Part shown: one piece after another, positions 31,798 through 37,269 of the stretch | Position numbering within the stretch: position 1 is the stretch's first letter | Layout: each line of letters opens with the position of its first letter | DNA from: a virus | Virus record (IMG/VR): IMGVR_UViG_3300044616_000585 | Span: 1 to 37,591 of that record | Reading direction: 5' to 3' (one strand) | Length of the DNA: 37,591 bases | Translations under genes and position numbers: made by a program | Notes under the pieces: generated by a model | What the model saw: only the letters and a program-made list of their open reading frames with translations | What the model was told of the DNA's origin: nothing | Database searches by the model: none

Positions 31798-32102
31798 TTT
31801 ACATCCTCGAAATCTTTAAAGTACATAGTTAGTGCTCGGCGGAATAGCTCTCTTTGTGAGATATTTTGCGCCTTTGCAAGTGCTCGGAATCGATCTGCCA
31901 TTGCGTGTGGTATTTTAAGTGCAAGCGGCGTAATGCCTTGTCTTTCATCGGGTGTGAGTCCTTCGCCTTTGCTTTTTTGGTATCCGATTGCAGTTTTCTC
32001 AATTACCTTGCGTTCCTCGCGTAATTGCTGCGACAATGGCACGCCTGGTTTAAGCGAAGTCTCGATGCCTGCGACTTCTTTGTATAAGGCGGAGATTTTC
32101 AT
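31794..32102 (-). CDS. Ribbon-helix-helix DNA-binding protein with LSQQLREER motif
   Basis: The protein has 102 residues. AAGGAG lies 7 bases upstream of the ATG and the stop overlaps the helicase-methyltransferase start (ATGA). Residues 58-99 (ITPLALKIPHAMADRFRALAKAQNISQRELFRRALTMYFKDFE) fit a ribbon-helix-helix (CopG/MetJ-type) domain: a short strand with L-K-I-P, helix, N/S turn, and a second helix with R-E-L-(F/L)-R-x-A. The N terminus contains GVPLSQQLREERKVIEKTA (residues 20-38), nearly the same as in the 29057-29620 protein. It may regulate the replication operon or mark DNA for the helicase. Confidence 0.78.
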   Translation of the reverse strand: MKISALYKEVAGIETSLKPGVPLSQQLREERKVIEKTAIGYQKSKGEGLTPDERQGITPLALKIPHAMADRFRALAKAQNISQRELFRRALTMYFKDFEDVK

Positions 32103-32419
32103 GCGGTTACTCCTTTGCTATTTTTCTTCTTATTCCAATAGTAATTGGATTTATGTCCTTCGCGGATTTTATTAAGCTTAATATCATCTTGCATGTAATA
32201 CAAAACAGAGTGTGATTCAAACTTACAACCTCTCACAGTCCTATATCCTTTATTGTTTAGATATCTAGCTATCTCTTTATGAGTTTTATTAGTTTTAATT
32301 CTGTTTATGTATTCTCGCCCTAATTCTACTGATTCAAACTTCTGAATCTTAATTCTTTGCTTGTTATTTGATTTGGTTTCAGTAGTTCCAAACCATCTTT
32401 TGAATAGCTCCTTAAACAT
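32099..32419 (-). CDS. Basic protein with helix-turn-helix-like segment, 106 residues
   Basis: The N terminus is basic (MFKELFKRWFGTTETKSNNKQRIKIQKF). The central part, NKTHKEIARYLNNKGYRTVRGCKFESHSVLYYMQDD (residues about 44-79), resembles the helical recombinase domain of serine recombinases (IA..LN..GY.T..G..F....V), but without a catalytic domain, so it is likely a DNA-binding fragment or a small regulator. The C terminus is also basic. The gene is AT-rich compared with most neighbours. It overlaps the ribbon-helix-helix gene by 4 bases. Confidence 0.65.
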   Translation of the reverse strand: MFKELFKRWFGTTETKSNNKQRIKIQKFESVELGREYINRIKTNKTHKEIARYLNNKGYRTVRGCKFESHSVLYYMQDDIKLNKIREGHKSNYYWNKKKNSKGVTA

Positions 32420-32447
32420 ATCTCATCTCCAAAAAAAAAATAAATAA

Positions 32448-33068
32448 TTAAGCGAGCACCTTGCTCTCTTGTAATTGCAAAACATCCTCTTTATCAAGTC
32501 CTCGAACTAAGATATACTCATGCAAGTAGTGTATCATATTACGAACATATTCGTAATTGTACGCGGGTCTCGGGAATGAGTATTCCGCTTTGTTTTTAAA
32601 GTCCATAGCTTCAGGTGAATCGAACTCGAATATCTTGTAATGGACAAAGGGCGCGTTAAATAACTCGCAATACACACGCCATTGTATTGAGTTGTAATAG
32701 TCATCAAAACTGATTGTACTATACTTGGTTTTGATTTCTACAACATCGAGTCCGATAAGCTGGTCTGCGACTCCGGTTACTGATATATCACCGAATTGCG
32801 TGCGGAAAGTGCGGCGAACTTTATACTCGAATACTCGCGAGCGGTAATCCATGCAATTGCGGGCGTTGATAATGCAGTTATCGCTAAATTGTCCCTCGAA
32901 CTCTTGCGGCGAGTCTGTTTGCATCATCTCATGGAATGCGATACCGCGCTCCATCATTGCATTAGGCGGGTCGAGTCTCAAAAGTGAGCGCTCGAACTGC
33001 TCGACTGTTATCAGACCATCAAGAAAGCGGCGGTACGATTCGAGCTGGGTGGCACTAATTTTGATCAT
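32448..33068 (-). CDS. PD-(D/E)XK nuclease (RecB/Cas4-like)
   Basis: The protein has 206 residues. The opening KISATQLESYRRFLDGL is typical of RecB-type nucleases (S-x-S-(R/Q)-L-x-x-(Y/F)). RGIAFHEMM contains the conserved His46. The core is VTGVADQLIGLDVVEIKTKY with D102 and E111-I-K113, and QWRVYCELF carries Q129 and Y133 of motif QhxxY. No Cys cluster for an iron-sulphur centre is seen. It should act as a 5'-3' or single-strand exonuclease in recombination with the Sak4-like ATPase upstream. It overlaps the previous gene by one base (TAATG). Confidence 0.88.
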   Translation of the reverse strand: MIKISATQLESYRRFLDGLITVEQFERSLLRLDPPNAMMERGIAFHEMMQTDSPQEFEGQFSDNCIINARNCMDYRSRVFEYKVRRTFRTQFGDISVTGVADQLIGLDVVEIKTKYSTISFDDYYNSIQWRVYCELFNAPFVHYKIFEFDSPEAMDFKNKAEYSFPRPAYNYEYVRNMIHYLHEYILVRGLDKEDVLQLQESKVLA

Positions 33069-33340
33069 TATCGCCTCCCTAGTGAACCAACCAAATGCTT
33101 TGCCGCTTCTTCCATGTATCTATACTTGTCTATAGCAAGTTGCAAATCTTGGGCTGTGGCATCATGAATGTAATACTCTTCTTGGTAATCGCGTTTTGTT
33201 AATACAACAACTCCTTTGAATGTATCTGCATCTTTGAAGTCAATTATTTCATCAATGCCAATCCAAGTAATAAGGTGCTTAGTATTTACATCCATTTCGT
33301 AGGATGCTTTAATCATAATGCTAGGCTTAATATCAATCAT
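33068..33340 (-). CDS. Unknown protein, 90 residues, paralogue of the neighbouring gene's C-terminal domain
   Basis: Residues 8-72 read IMIKASYEMDVNTKHLITWIG, IDEIIDFKDADTFKGVVVLTKR and QEEYYIHDATAQDLQLAI. This is nearly the same as residues about 92-155 of the upstream protein (33357-33848), so the two arose by tandem duplication of one domain. The fold appears alpha/beta with a strand pair around GVVVLTK and EEYYIHD. Function unknown. AAGGAG lies 8 bases before the ATG; the stop overlaps the nuclease start by one base. Confidence 0.75.
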   Translation of the reverse strand: MIDIKPSIMIKASYEMDVNTKHLITWIGIDEIIDFKDADTFKGVVVLTKRDYQEEYYIHDATAQDLQLAIDKYRYMEEAAKHLVGSLGRR

Positions 33341-33356
33341 GTCTTATCTCCTTAAA

Positions 33357-33848
33357 TTAAAATGAATCACGAAGCCACCATTTCAATTCTTTGTTAAATT
33401 CTTCAACTGTAACATCGTGAATATAATATTCTTCTTGATGAGGGCTATTTTTTAATATAATAACCCCATTAAATGACTCTGCATTTTTTACATCTACTAT
33501 ATCCTCAATAGGAATCCATGTTGTAAGATGCTTAGTATTTATGTCCATTTCATAGCAGGCTTTGATGCAAATAAAACGCTCAAAGTCAAGTTTTTCATTG
33601 TTGTAAATATCGCCATCTTCTTCATAGTCTTTTCGATGCATAAGGAATTTTGCACTGCATCCTGCAAAATGGTGAATGTCTGAAGTAAATTCTCCACATC
33701 TTGGACATGGCTCTTTTAATTCAGTTTGATTTACCCATTTGAATATCTTTTCTCTAGTCCATACTGCAGGGAATAAAACAAATTCGCCTTTGTATTCCCA
33801 TTCTTTCAAATCCAAGTAGTCTTCTTGCCGAATATCATTCTCTCTCAT
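33357..33848 (-). CDS. Unknown protein with zinc-knuckle-like N terminus and duplicated domain
   Basis: The protein has 163 residues starting at ATG 33848 (MRENDIRQEDYL), chosen because GGAGG is 5-6 bases upstream; an ATG four codons earlier is possible. Residues about 45-66 contain CPRCGEFTSDIHHFAGC, a C-x2-C...H-H...C cluster likely to bind zinc. The C-terminal half is the domain repeated in the following gene (IKACYEMDINTKHLTTWIPIEDIVDVK, FNGVIILK, EEYYIHDVTVEEF). The gene is AT-rich compared with neighbours. No family was recognised. It sits in the early recombination region, so a regulatory or DNA-binding role is possible. Confidence 0.75.
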   Translation of the reverse strand: MRENDIRQEDYLDLKEWEYKGEFVLFPAVWTREKIFKWVNQTELKEPCPRCGEFTSDIHHFAGCSAKFLMHRKDYEEDGDIYNNEKLDFERFICIKACYEMDINTKHLTTWIPIEDIVDVKNAESFNGVIILKNSPHQEEYYIHDVTVEEFNKELKWWLRDSF

Positions 33849-34074
33849 CTCCACCTCCATAAACCAACCTATAATACGCTTCCGGCGTGCATGCTTCTTT
33901 CAGTTTTGCGCCCGCCTCGAATGCTTTAATAATTTGCTCGCGTTCCTTTGCAATAAGGTCAACTGTTTGGAATCTTATTTGCGATAATACCTCGCCTGGT
34001 GTCCGAGTCACTGAGGCCTCATAATATGCGAAGTCGAGTGATTGCCGTAGGGTCTGCATTGCGGTCTTACTCAT
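33835..34074 (-). CDS. Protein of unknown function, 79 residues
   Basis: A mostly helical protein: MSKTAMQTLRQSLDFAYYEASVTRTPGEVLSQIRF, then IAKEREQIIKAFEAGAKLKEACTPEAYYRLVYGGG. No known domain was seen. The ATG has AGGAG 9 bases upstream and overlaps the end of the preceding gene; its own end overlaps the next gene by 14 bases. The dense packing supports it being real. Confidence 0.7.
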   Translation of the reverse strand: MSKTAMQTLRQSLDFAYYEASVTRTPGEVLSQIRFQTVDLIAKEREQIIKAFEAGAKLKEACTPEAYYRLVYGGGDERE

Positions 34075-34273
34075 CGATATACTCCTGATACGGATCTCTT
34101 AAATTGCGAATCTTCACTTGTTCGCGTTCGTGTATTGTCATTCTTGCTATGCTTACCATCTCTTTCTCAAAGCGATCATAAGCCCACTCTCTGACATCCT
34201 CTTCGGATAGCGAGTAGTCTAGGAGCACATCGTCCTCATCGAATGCGCCCCAGACTTCGAAGGTGTTACTCAT
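34067..34273 (-). CDS. Acidic protein of unknown function, 68 residues
   Basis: The product MSNTFEVWGAFDEDDVLLDYSLSEEDVREWAYDRFEKEMVS ends with a basic helix and YQEYIDE. It is strongly acidic in its first half, like some phage DNA-mimic or inhibitor proteins, but no family is recognised and this likeness is only compositional. The ATG overlaps the Sak4-like stop (ATGA) with GAGG upstream, so both are translated together. Confidence 0.7.
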   Translation of the reverse strand: MSNTFEVWGAFDEDDVLLDYSLSEEDVREWAYDRFEKEMVSIARMTIHEREQVKIRNLRDPYQEYIDE

Positions 34274-35163
34274 TTTACCACCTCTTCAAACTTACCGCTT
34301 TCTTTATTCCACTGCAAGCCGCGCTCTCCGAATGTAGTCACGACTGAAGCCCATACCGCGCGCTTCAAAGCATCCTCAAGCCCTGCTTTGCTAAGTTCTG
34401 ATACAAACTTATTAGCATCCTTTGCGGCTTTTGCCTTTTCGCTCCACTCGCTGACCAAGGCGATTGCAGCCTCTTGCTCTTTGGAGCGTCTGCTTATTGC
34501 GCTCTTGGTATGTTCTAAGATATCTGCAAGGCAAGTAGTCATAGAGTGCAAGCCGTCGACATGTACGGTTGCAATTTCCGCGCAGTTCTTGGCTACGATG
34601 CTATCACTAAGGTCAAAGGTCAACACTCTTTTATTGCCTTGCGTGGTATAATAGCCTACGAGGTCGCATGATTGCATAAGTAGGTCGTAACTTGCGCCTG
34701 GTATGAGAGGGCGTTTGATTCGCATATCGCCTTCTTCTTTCTCTTTGGCGTGTGCAATAAAAACTACATTTTTACCACTAAGCTTAAGAGGTGTAAAAAA
34801 CTCTTGGAATGTTCGCTTTGTTTCGCCCCATAGCTTGATTGTATTGCGAAGAAGTCCGGGGTTATTGATAGTAAGGTGCATCTGCATTAATTCAATAACA
34901 GTGCCCGCCGTATCGATAATGATCGTATCATGCTTTGCTAGGATGCTATCTAGTTCTTGCTTGTTATTCAGCAAGTCTTGCCATGACTCGAACTGCAAGC
35001 CGTTTTTAAGTAGTGAGGATCTATGAAGCCCTCGGTCAAAGTCCAATACAATTGGATTCGGCGCGGTATTCGCGAGTGTGGTCTTGCCGATTCCCGGATC
35101 GCCATAGATTAGGACATTCAGCCCGTTTACTTGCATCCCGCCTGTTTGTGTGATTAGTCTCAT
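34270..35163 (-). CDS. Sak4-like RecA-fold ATPase (phage recombinase, AAA_24 type)
   Basis: The protein has 297 residues. Walker A is GDPGIGKTT (21-29), followed by VLDFDRG (39-45) and Walker B TIIIDTAG (80-87), then KNVVFIAHAKE (131-141). This order is typical of the small RecA-type AAA_24 proteins, called Sak4 in several phages, which promote single-strand annealing and recombination. There is no DnaB-like or sensor domain. The C-terminal third (about 205-297) is helical with a Lys-rich tail. With the PD-(D/E)XK nuclease at 32448-33068 it forms a recombination pair. AAGGAG lies 7 bases before the ATG. Confidence 0.87.
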   Translation of the reverse strand: MRLITQTGGMQVNGLNVLIYGDPGIGKTTLANTAPNPIVLDFDRGLHRSSLLKNGLQFESWQDLLNNKQELDSILAKHDTIIIDTAGTVIELMQMHLTINNPGLLRNTIKLWGETKRTFQEFFTPLKLSGKNVVFIAHAKEKEEGDMRIKRPLIPGASYDLLMQSCDLVGYYTTQGNKRVLTFDLSDSIVAKNCAEIATVHVDGLHSMTTCLADILEHTKSAISRRSKEQEAAIALVSEWSEKAKAAKDANKFVSELSKAGLEDALKRAVWASVVTTFGERGLQWNKESGKFEEVVK

Positions 35164-35183
35164 GTCTCAACTCCTTAAATAAA

Positions 35184-35423
35184 TTAGATTTTATTGCCCC
35201 AGTTCACAAAGGGCACTTGTTTAGTAAAACTTGCCATAAATTCATCGAATGTTTTGCCTTCTTGTCCGTATCTCCATGCGAGTTGAAATTGCATATTTTC
35301 GGATTGTCTCACATAGCGTAGAATATCCTCTACTTTTGCGAAGTCTTGCGGGCTTAATGCCTCGCGAAGTTCTTCAGTTGCTCTATGCGCGGCGGGCATA
35401 GTGTGTTTTGCCATTGTTTTCAT
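35184..35423 (-). CDS. Protein of unknown function, 79 residues
   Basis: A helical protein: MKTMAKHTMPAAHRATEELREALSPQDFAKVEDILRYVRQSENMQ, then FQLAWRYGQEGKTFDEFMASF. The amphipathic pattern could form a helical bundle. No domain was recognised. AGGAG lies 7-8 bases before the ATG, which overlaps the stop of the HTH gene (ATGA), and the Sak4-like gene starts 21 bases downstream. Confidence 0.7.
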   Translation of the reverse strand: MKTMAKHTMPAAHRATEELREALSPQDFAKVEDILRYVRQSENMQFQLAWRYGQEGKTFDEFMASFTKQVPFVNWGNKI

Positions 35424-35632
35424 CTCTTCGCTCCTAGTATTCTTTTTAATTCATTATAATTTAGTAAATACATTGTCTTTTCGCCGTAGGGCACTTGCTT
35501 TACTTGTCTTAGAACCGCCTCTTTTTCGTTTCGGACTTTACTTGCGGGCCGTCCGACGGCCATATAGTGCAAGAGCCGCCTTGATACTTGGAATAGTTGA
35601 GCGGCCTCGCGAATAGTCAGCCAGTCACTCAT
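35420..35632 (-). CDS. MerR/excisionase-type helix-turn-helix protein, 70 residues
   Basis: The start is at ATG 35632 (MSDWLTIREAAQLF), supported by AGGAG 5 bases upstream and a 4-base overlap with the preceding micro-gene; a longer frame upstream is only read-through of that gene. WLTIREAAQLFQVSRRLLHYMAVGR is the Xis/MerR-like HTH_17 pattern (L(T/S).(E/Q)AA..L.VS...(V/L)..(Y/W)...G). The remainder (EAVLRQVKQVPYGEKTMYLLNYNELKRIL) is a winged segment. With no integrase in the genome it is more likely a transcription regulator of the early operon than an excisionase. Confidence 0.8.
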   Translation of the reverse strand: MSDWLTIREAAQLFQVSRRLLHYMAVGRPASKVRNEKEAVLRQVKQVPYGEKTMYLLNYNELKRILGAKR

Positions 35633-35727
35633 TTGATCTCCTGTCCGTATAACCAAAAGTCATAAGCGCGGATTGCTACGAAGCAAAGTGCAAAAATTAC
35701 CACCATATGCCAAGGTTTGAGTTTCAT
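35629..35727 (-). CDS. Membrane micro-protein, 32 residues
   Basis: This very short gene has its ATG overlapping the preceding TGA and its stop overlapping the HTH start (both ATGA). The product MKLKPWHMVVIFALCFVAIR continues with AYDFWLYGQEIK: a basic N terminus followed by one hydrophobic helix. Its first five residues and a 14-base stretch including the start codon (GGTTTGAGTTTCAT on the plus strand) match the gene at 35831-35965. Function unknown; the tight coupling is the main evidence that it is translated. Confidence 0.6.
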   Translation of the reverse strand: MKLKPWHMVVIFALCFVAIRAYDFWLYGQEIK

Positions 35728-35834
35728 CGTACTAGTCCATTAATGATTGCATAAATAATTAAGTAGCTTAAAAACAGGCCGCCGAAGAGTCCGACGGCCA
35801 TCTCGAATATCGCCTGCTTGGTTTCGGGCTTCAT
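35724..35834 (-). CDS. Membrane micro-protein, 36 residues
   Basis: The product MKPETKQAIFEMAVGLFGGL continues FLSYLIIYAIINGLVR. There is a single hydrophobic helix from about residue 9 to 33, with a short polar N terminus. Both ends overlap their neighbours by 4 bases (ATGA). The early-operon position suggests a host-takeover or membrane-located accessory role, as small early phage proteins often have; nothing more specific can be said. Confidence 0.6.
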   Translation of the reverse strand: MKPETKQAIFEMAVGLFGGLFLSYLIIYAIINGLVR

Positions 35835-35965
35835 TTTGCACCTCGCTTGAGGATTACCCATTTGCCGTTATATGGCATTACCTGAGCTTCGCCTGGAGGA
35901 TGCAAGAAGATTGCAGCCATTGCCTCGGCAAAAGAGTTGTAGATTTTGTGTGGTTTGAGTTTCAT
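35831..35965 (-). CDS. Micro-protein, 44 residues, unknown function
   Basis: The product MKLKPHKIYNSFAEAMAAIF continues LHPPGEAQVMPYNGKWVILKRGAK. AAGGAG lies upstream of the ATG with a second GAAGG closer. It is soluble, slightly basic and ends in a strand-like WVILKRG. It shares its MKLKP start and a 14-base sequence with the micro-gene at 35629-35727, so the two translation starts may descend from one another. Function unknown. Confidence 0.62.
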   Translation of the reverse strand: MKLKPHKIYNSFAEAMAAIFLHPPGEAQVMPYNGKWVILKRGAK

Positions 35966-35976
35966 ACCTTCGCTCC

Positions 35977-36129
35977 TTAAAAAAGTAATGAATTATTATT
36001 AGCATCTAACATATCAACAACTCTGTCTAATCTTGTTTCAGCATATTGCATTGCATCACTAAGATTATTAAAAGTCAATATCATGTAGAATGACTTACCG
36101 TTTGCTCTTTTTAATACTAATGTTGTCAT
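35977..36129 (-). CDS. First gene of the early operon, 50-residue protein of unknown function
   Basis: Start at ATG 36129 (MTTLVLKRANGKSFYMILTF), with GGAG 10 bases upstream; the frame extends further but into the promoter. The product has a beta hairpin-like front and a helical rear (LSDAMQYAETRLDRVVDMLDA). It is the first gene after the TTGACA promoter. No family was recognised. Confidence 0.68.
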   Translation of the reverse strand: MTTLVLKRANGKSFYMILTFNNLSDAMQYAETRLDRVVDMLDANNNSLLF

Positions 36130-36173
36130 GTCCGTTCTCCGTTGTGTTATTGTGTGTCGTTGATTACGGTGCG

Positions 36174-36202
36174 AACTTACGAACAAAATCAATACATGTC
36201 AA
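36174..36202 (-). promoter_or_regulatory. Probable early promoter (TTGACA - 17 bp - TAAGTT)
   Basis: On the minus strand TTGACA (36202-36197) is a perfect -35 box and TAAGTT (36179-36174) a weak -10 box at the standard 17-bp spacing. An A-rich run (36206-36214) lies upstream as a possible UP element. Transcription would begin near 36167 and enter the gene at 36129. The predicted position, just ahead of the whole replication operon, supports it. The -10 match is only 3 of 6. Confidence 0.6.
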
Positions 36203-36216
36203 GTCTTTTTTTTTAT

Positions 36217-36429
36217 TTATCTAATTATTTCTACTTTCGAGGGCAGGTGCAAAGAGCGTAAGTAGTTGAATTCGCGGGGAGTTATGGCAAAAATAAAAAT
36301 TTTCGTTATGTCGCAAATTTGTGCAAGATTTGCTACCGACTGCAGAGAGGGGACGGCGGCGCGGTAAGATTCGCCGTATTTTTTATGTATTTCTATTTGA
36401 ATCATTTTAGTATATTTGTATGTCATCAT
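36217..36429 (-). CDS. Possible small protein, up to 70 residues
   Basis: The frame has ATG codons at 36429, 36426 and 36405. The most natural start is MIQIEIHKKYGESYRAAV at 36405 (62 residues). The following SLQSVANLAQICDITKIFIFAITPREFNYLRSLHL has a normal amphipathic protein composition and was retained for that reason. No clear Shine-Dalgarno precedes any of these starts, and the region also contains plus-strand hairpins. It may be real or a by-product of a regulatory region. Confidence 0.42.
   Translation of the reverse strand: MMTYKYTKMIQIEIHKKYGESYRAAVPSLQSVANLAQICDITKIFIFAITPREFNYLRSLHLPSKVEIIR
36353..36384 (+). terminator. Plus-strand terminator-like hairpin
   Basis: ACGGCG (36353-36358) pairs with CGCCGT (36372-36377) around a 13-base loop and is followed by A and six T (36379-36384). 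The order fits termination of a plus-strand transcript, although all confident genes are on the minus strand. The stem is short, and the bases are also codons of the possible gene above. Confidence 0.4.
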
Positions 36430-36473
36430 GCTTTATTTTGCAGGTGGCCAAATACTCAAAGCATTGGCGTGCG

Positions 36474-36506
36474 AAAAGGCTACCCGGGGAAGGTAGCCTT
36501 TTTTTT
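36474..36506 (+). terminator. Strong intrinsic terminator, best on the plus strand, possibly bidirectional
   Basis: AAGGCTACC (36476-36484) pairs perfectly with GGTAGCCTT (36492-36500) around CGGGGAA and runs into eight T (36499-36506). On the minus strand the same stem is followed by only TTTTCG, so it could also stop late transcription with less efficiency. It lies between the last late gene (36579) and the early promoter. Confidence 0.85.
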
Positions 36507-36557
36507 GTATATTGCAATCAGCGGCCTATCATAGCCGCGTGCCTCCCCCAGAGCATA

Positions 36558-36590
36558 AGCCTTGAAAGCCATAAACTTTCAGGGCTTTTT
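36558..36590 (+). terminator. Second plus-strand terminator hairpin
   Basis: AGCCTTGAAAG (36558-36568) pairs with CTTTCAGGGCT (36576-36586) over 11 positions with one G-T pair, around CCATAAA, followed by five T to 36590. It overlaps the last codons of the minus-strand gene at 36579. On the minus strand no T run follows. Between the two terminators a further small hairpin, GCGGC/GCCGC at 36521-36538, is present. Confidence 0.75.
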
Positions 36591-36776
36591 ATTATAGTAG
36601 TCTTCCTTCATGACTTTCAGCATGAATCTGCAAGTTGCTATTTCGCCTTGTGCCATAAGAAGTTGATCGCATTCTTTTACGGCCAAAGAAACGGCCTTGT
36701 TTATTGGCAATTTCTTGCGAATAGCATAAGCTCTAATAGCTCTTTGCTCTGCTGGGTCTGTTATGCGAATTACCAT
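36579..36776 (-). CDS. Small protein, possibly ribbon-helix-helix type, 65 residues
   Basis: The start is at ATG 36776 (MVIRITDPAEQRAIRAYAIRKKLPINKAVSLAV), overlapping the previous stop by one base (TGATG). The front part, VIRITDPAEQRAIRAYAIRKKLPINKAVSLAVKEC, has the layout of a ribbon-helix-helix protein: a short basic strand followed by two helices with a P-I-N-K-A turn. The rest is helical and basic at the end. It is the last gene of the late transcript; it may regulate the nearby early promoter. The family is not certain. Confidence 0.68.
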   Translation of the reverse strand: MVIRITDPAEQRAIRAYAIRKKLPINKAVSLAVKECDQLLMAQGEIATCRFMLKVMKEDYYNKKP

Positions 36777-37267
36777 CAATCGCGTCTTAATACGATTTGA
36801 CCTTTAATGGTCGCACCCGATGCGAAAGTATTAGCGTCTTTGATTTCGGGAACCATGTAAAGCGTTTTACTTGTAGGTTGGCATACATATTCAATTGCTA
36901 TATTCTTTTGCAATATTCTTACGCCTGTACCCGCTGCTATCCAGTCAGCTTCTGCAATATCAGCATAACCTACCATAAGATCCATTTGAGCGCTTGTAAA
37001 GGCTTGCGGGCTATTCCGCGCGGCTGGTGTGATAGCCGAGCCGAAAAACCAGAGGCGCAAAGCTGGGACTTGAACTGTACCCGATGAGGTTTCTTTTAGT
37101 ATTATGCGTTCCATCATACCTGAAAACCCAAGGAATCTAGCCGCGTCAATTGAGATAGCGCCTGAAGTGAGAATGTCATTTGCAGCATATGCGGCGGTAT
37201 CGAGCGTTCCAAAGTCAAAGGCTCTTAATACTCTATCTTGTCCTGTTTTACCTGTATAAAATTCCAT
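36776..37267 (-). CDS. Virion-like protein, paralogue of the junction-spanning gene
   Basis: The protein has 163 residues. It begins MEFYTGKTGQDRVLRAFDFGTLDTAAYAANDI and ends in QIVLRRD. The second half matches the neighbour that spans the contig ends: SP.AFT..QMD...GY, then CQP.S.TLY.VPEI.DA..FA.GA.I.G.I.L.RD. It appears to be a beta-sandwich protein, with hydrophobic strands alternating with turns and no membrane helix. The two genes follow the tail-tip genes, so they may form copies of a tail-tip or head decoration. No known domain was recognised. Confidence 0.75.
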   Translation of the reverse strand: MEFYTGKTGQDRVLRAFDFGTLDTAAYAANDILTSGAISIDAARFLGFSGMMERIILKETSSGTVQVPALRLWFFGSAITPAARNSPQAFTSAQMDLMVGYADIAEADWIAAGTGVRILQKNIAIEYVCQPTSKTLYMVPEIKDANTFASGATIKGQIVLRRD

Positions 37268-37269
37268 GT

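Noticed and set aside
35420-35632. Excisionase of a temperate phage
   Set aside because: The HTH is of that type, but no integrase, attachment site or lysogeny repressor was found; a general regulator is more likely.
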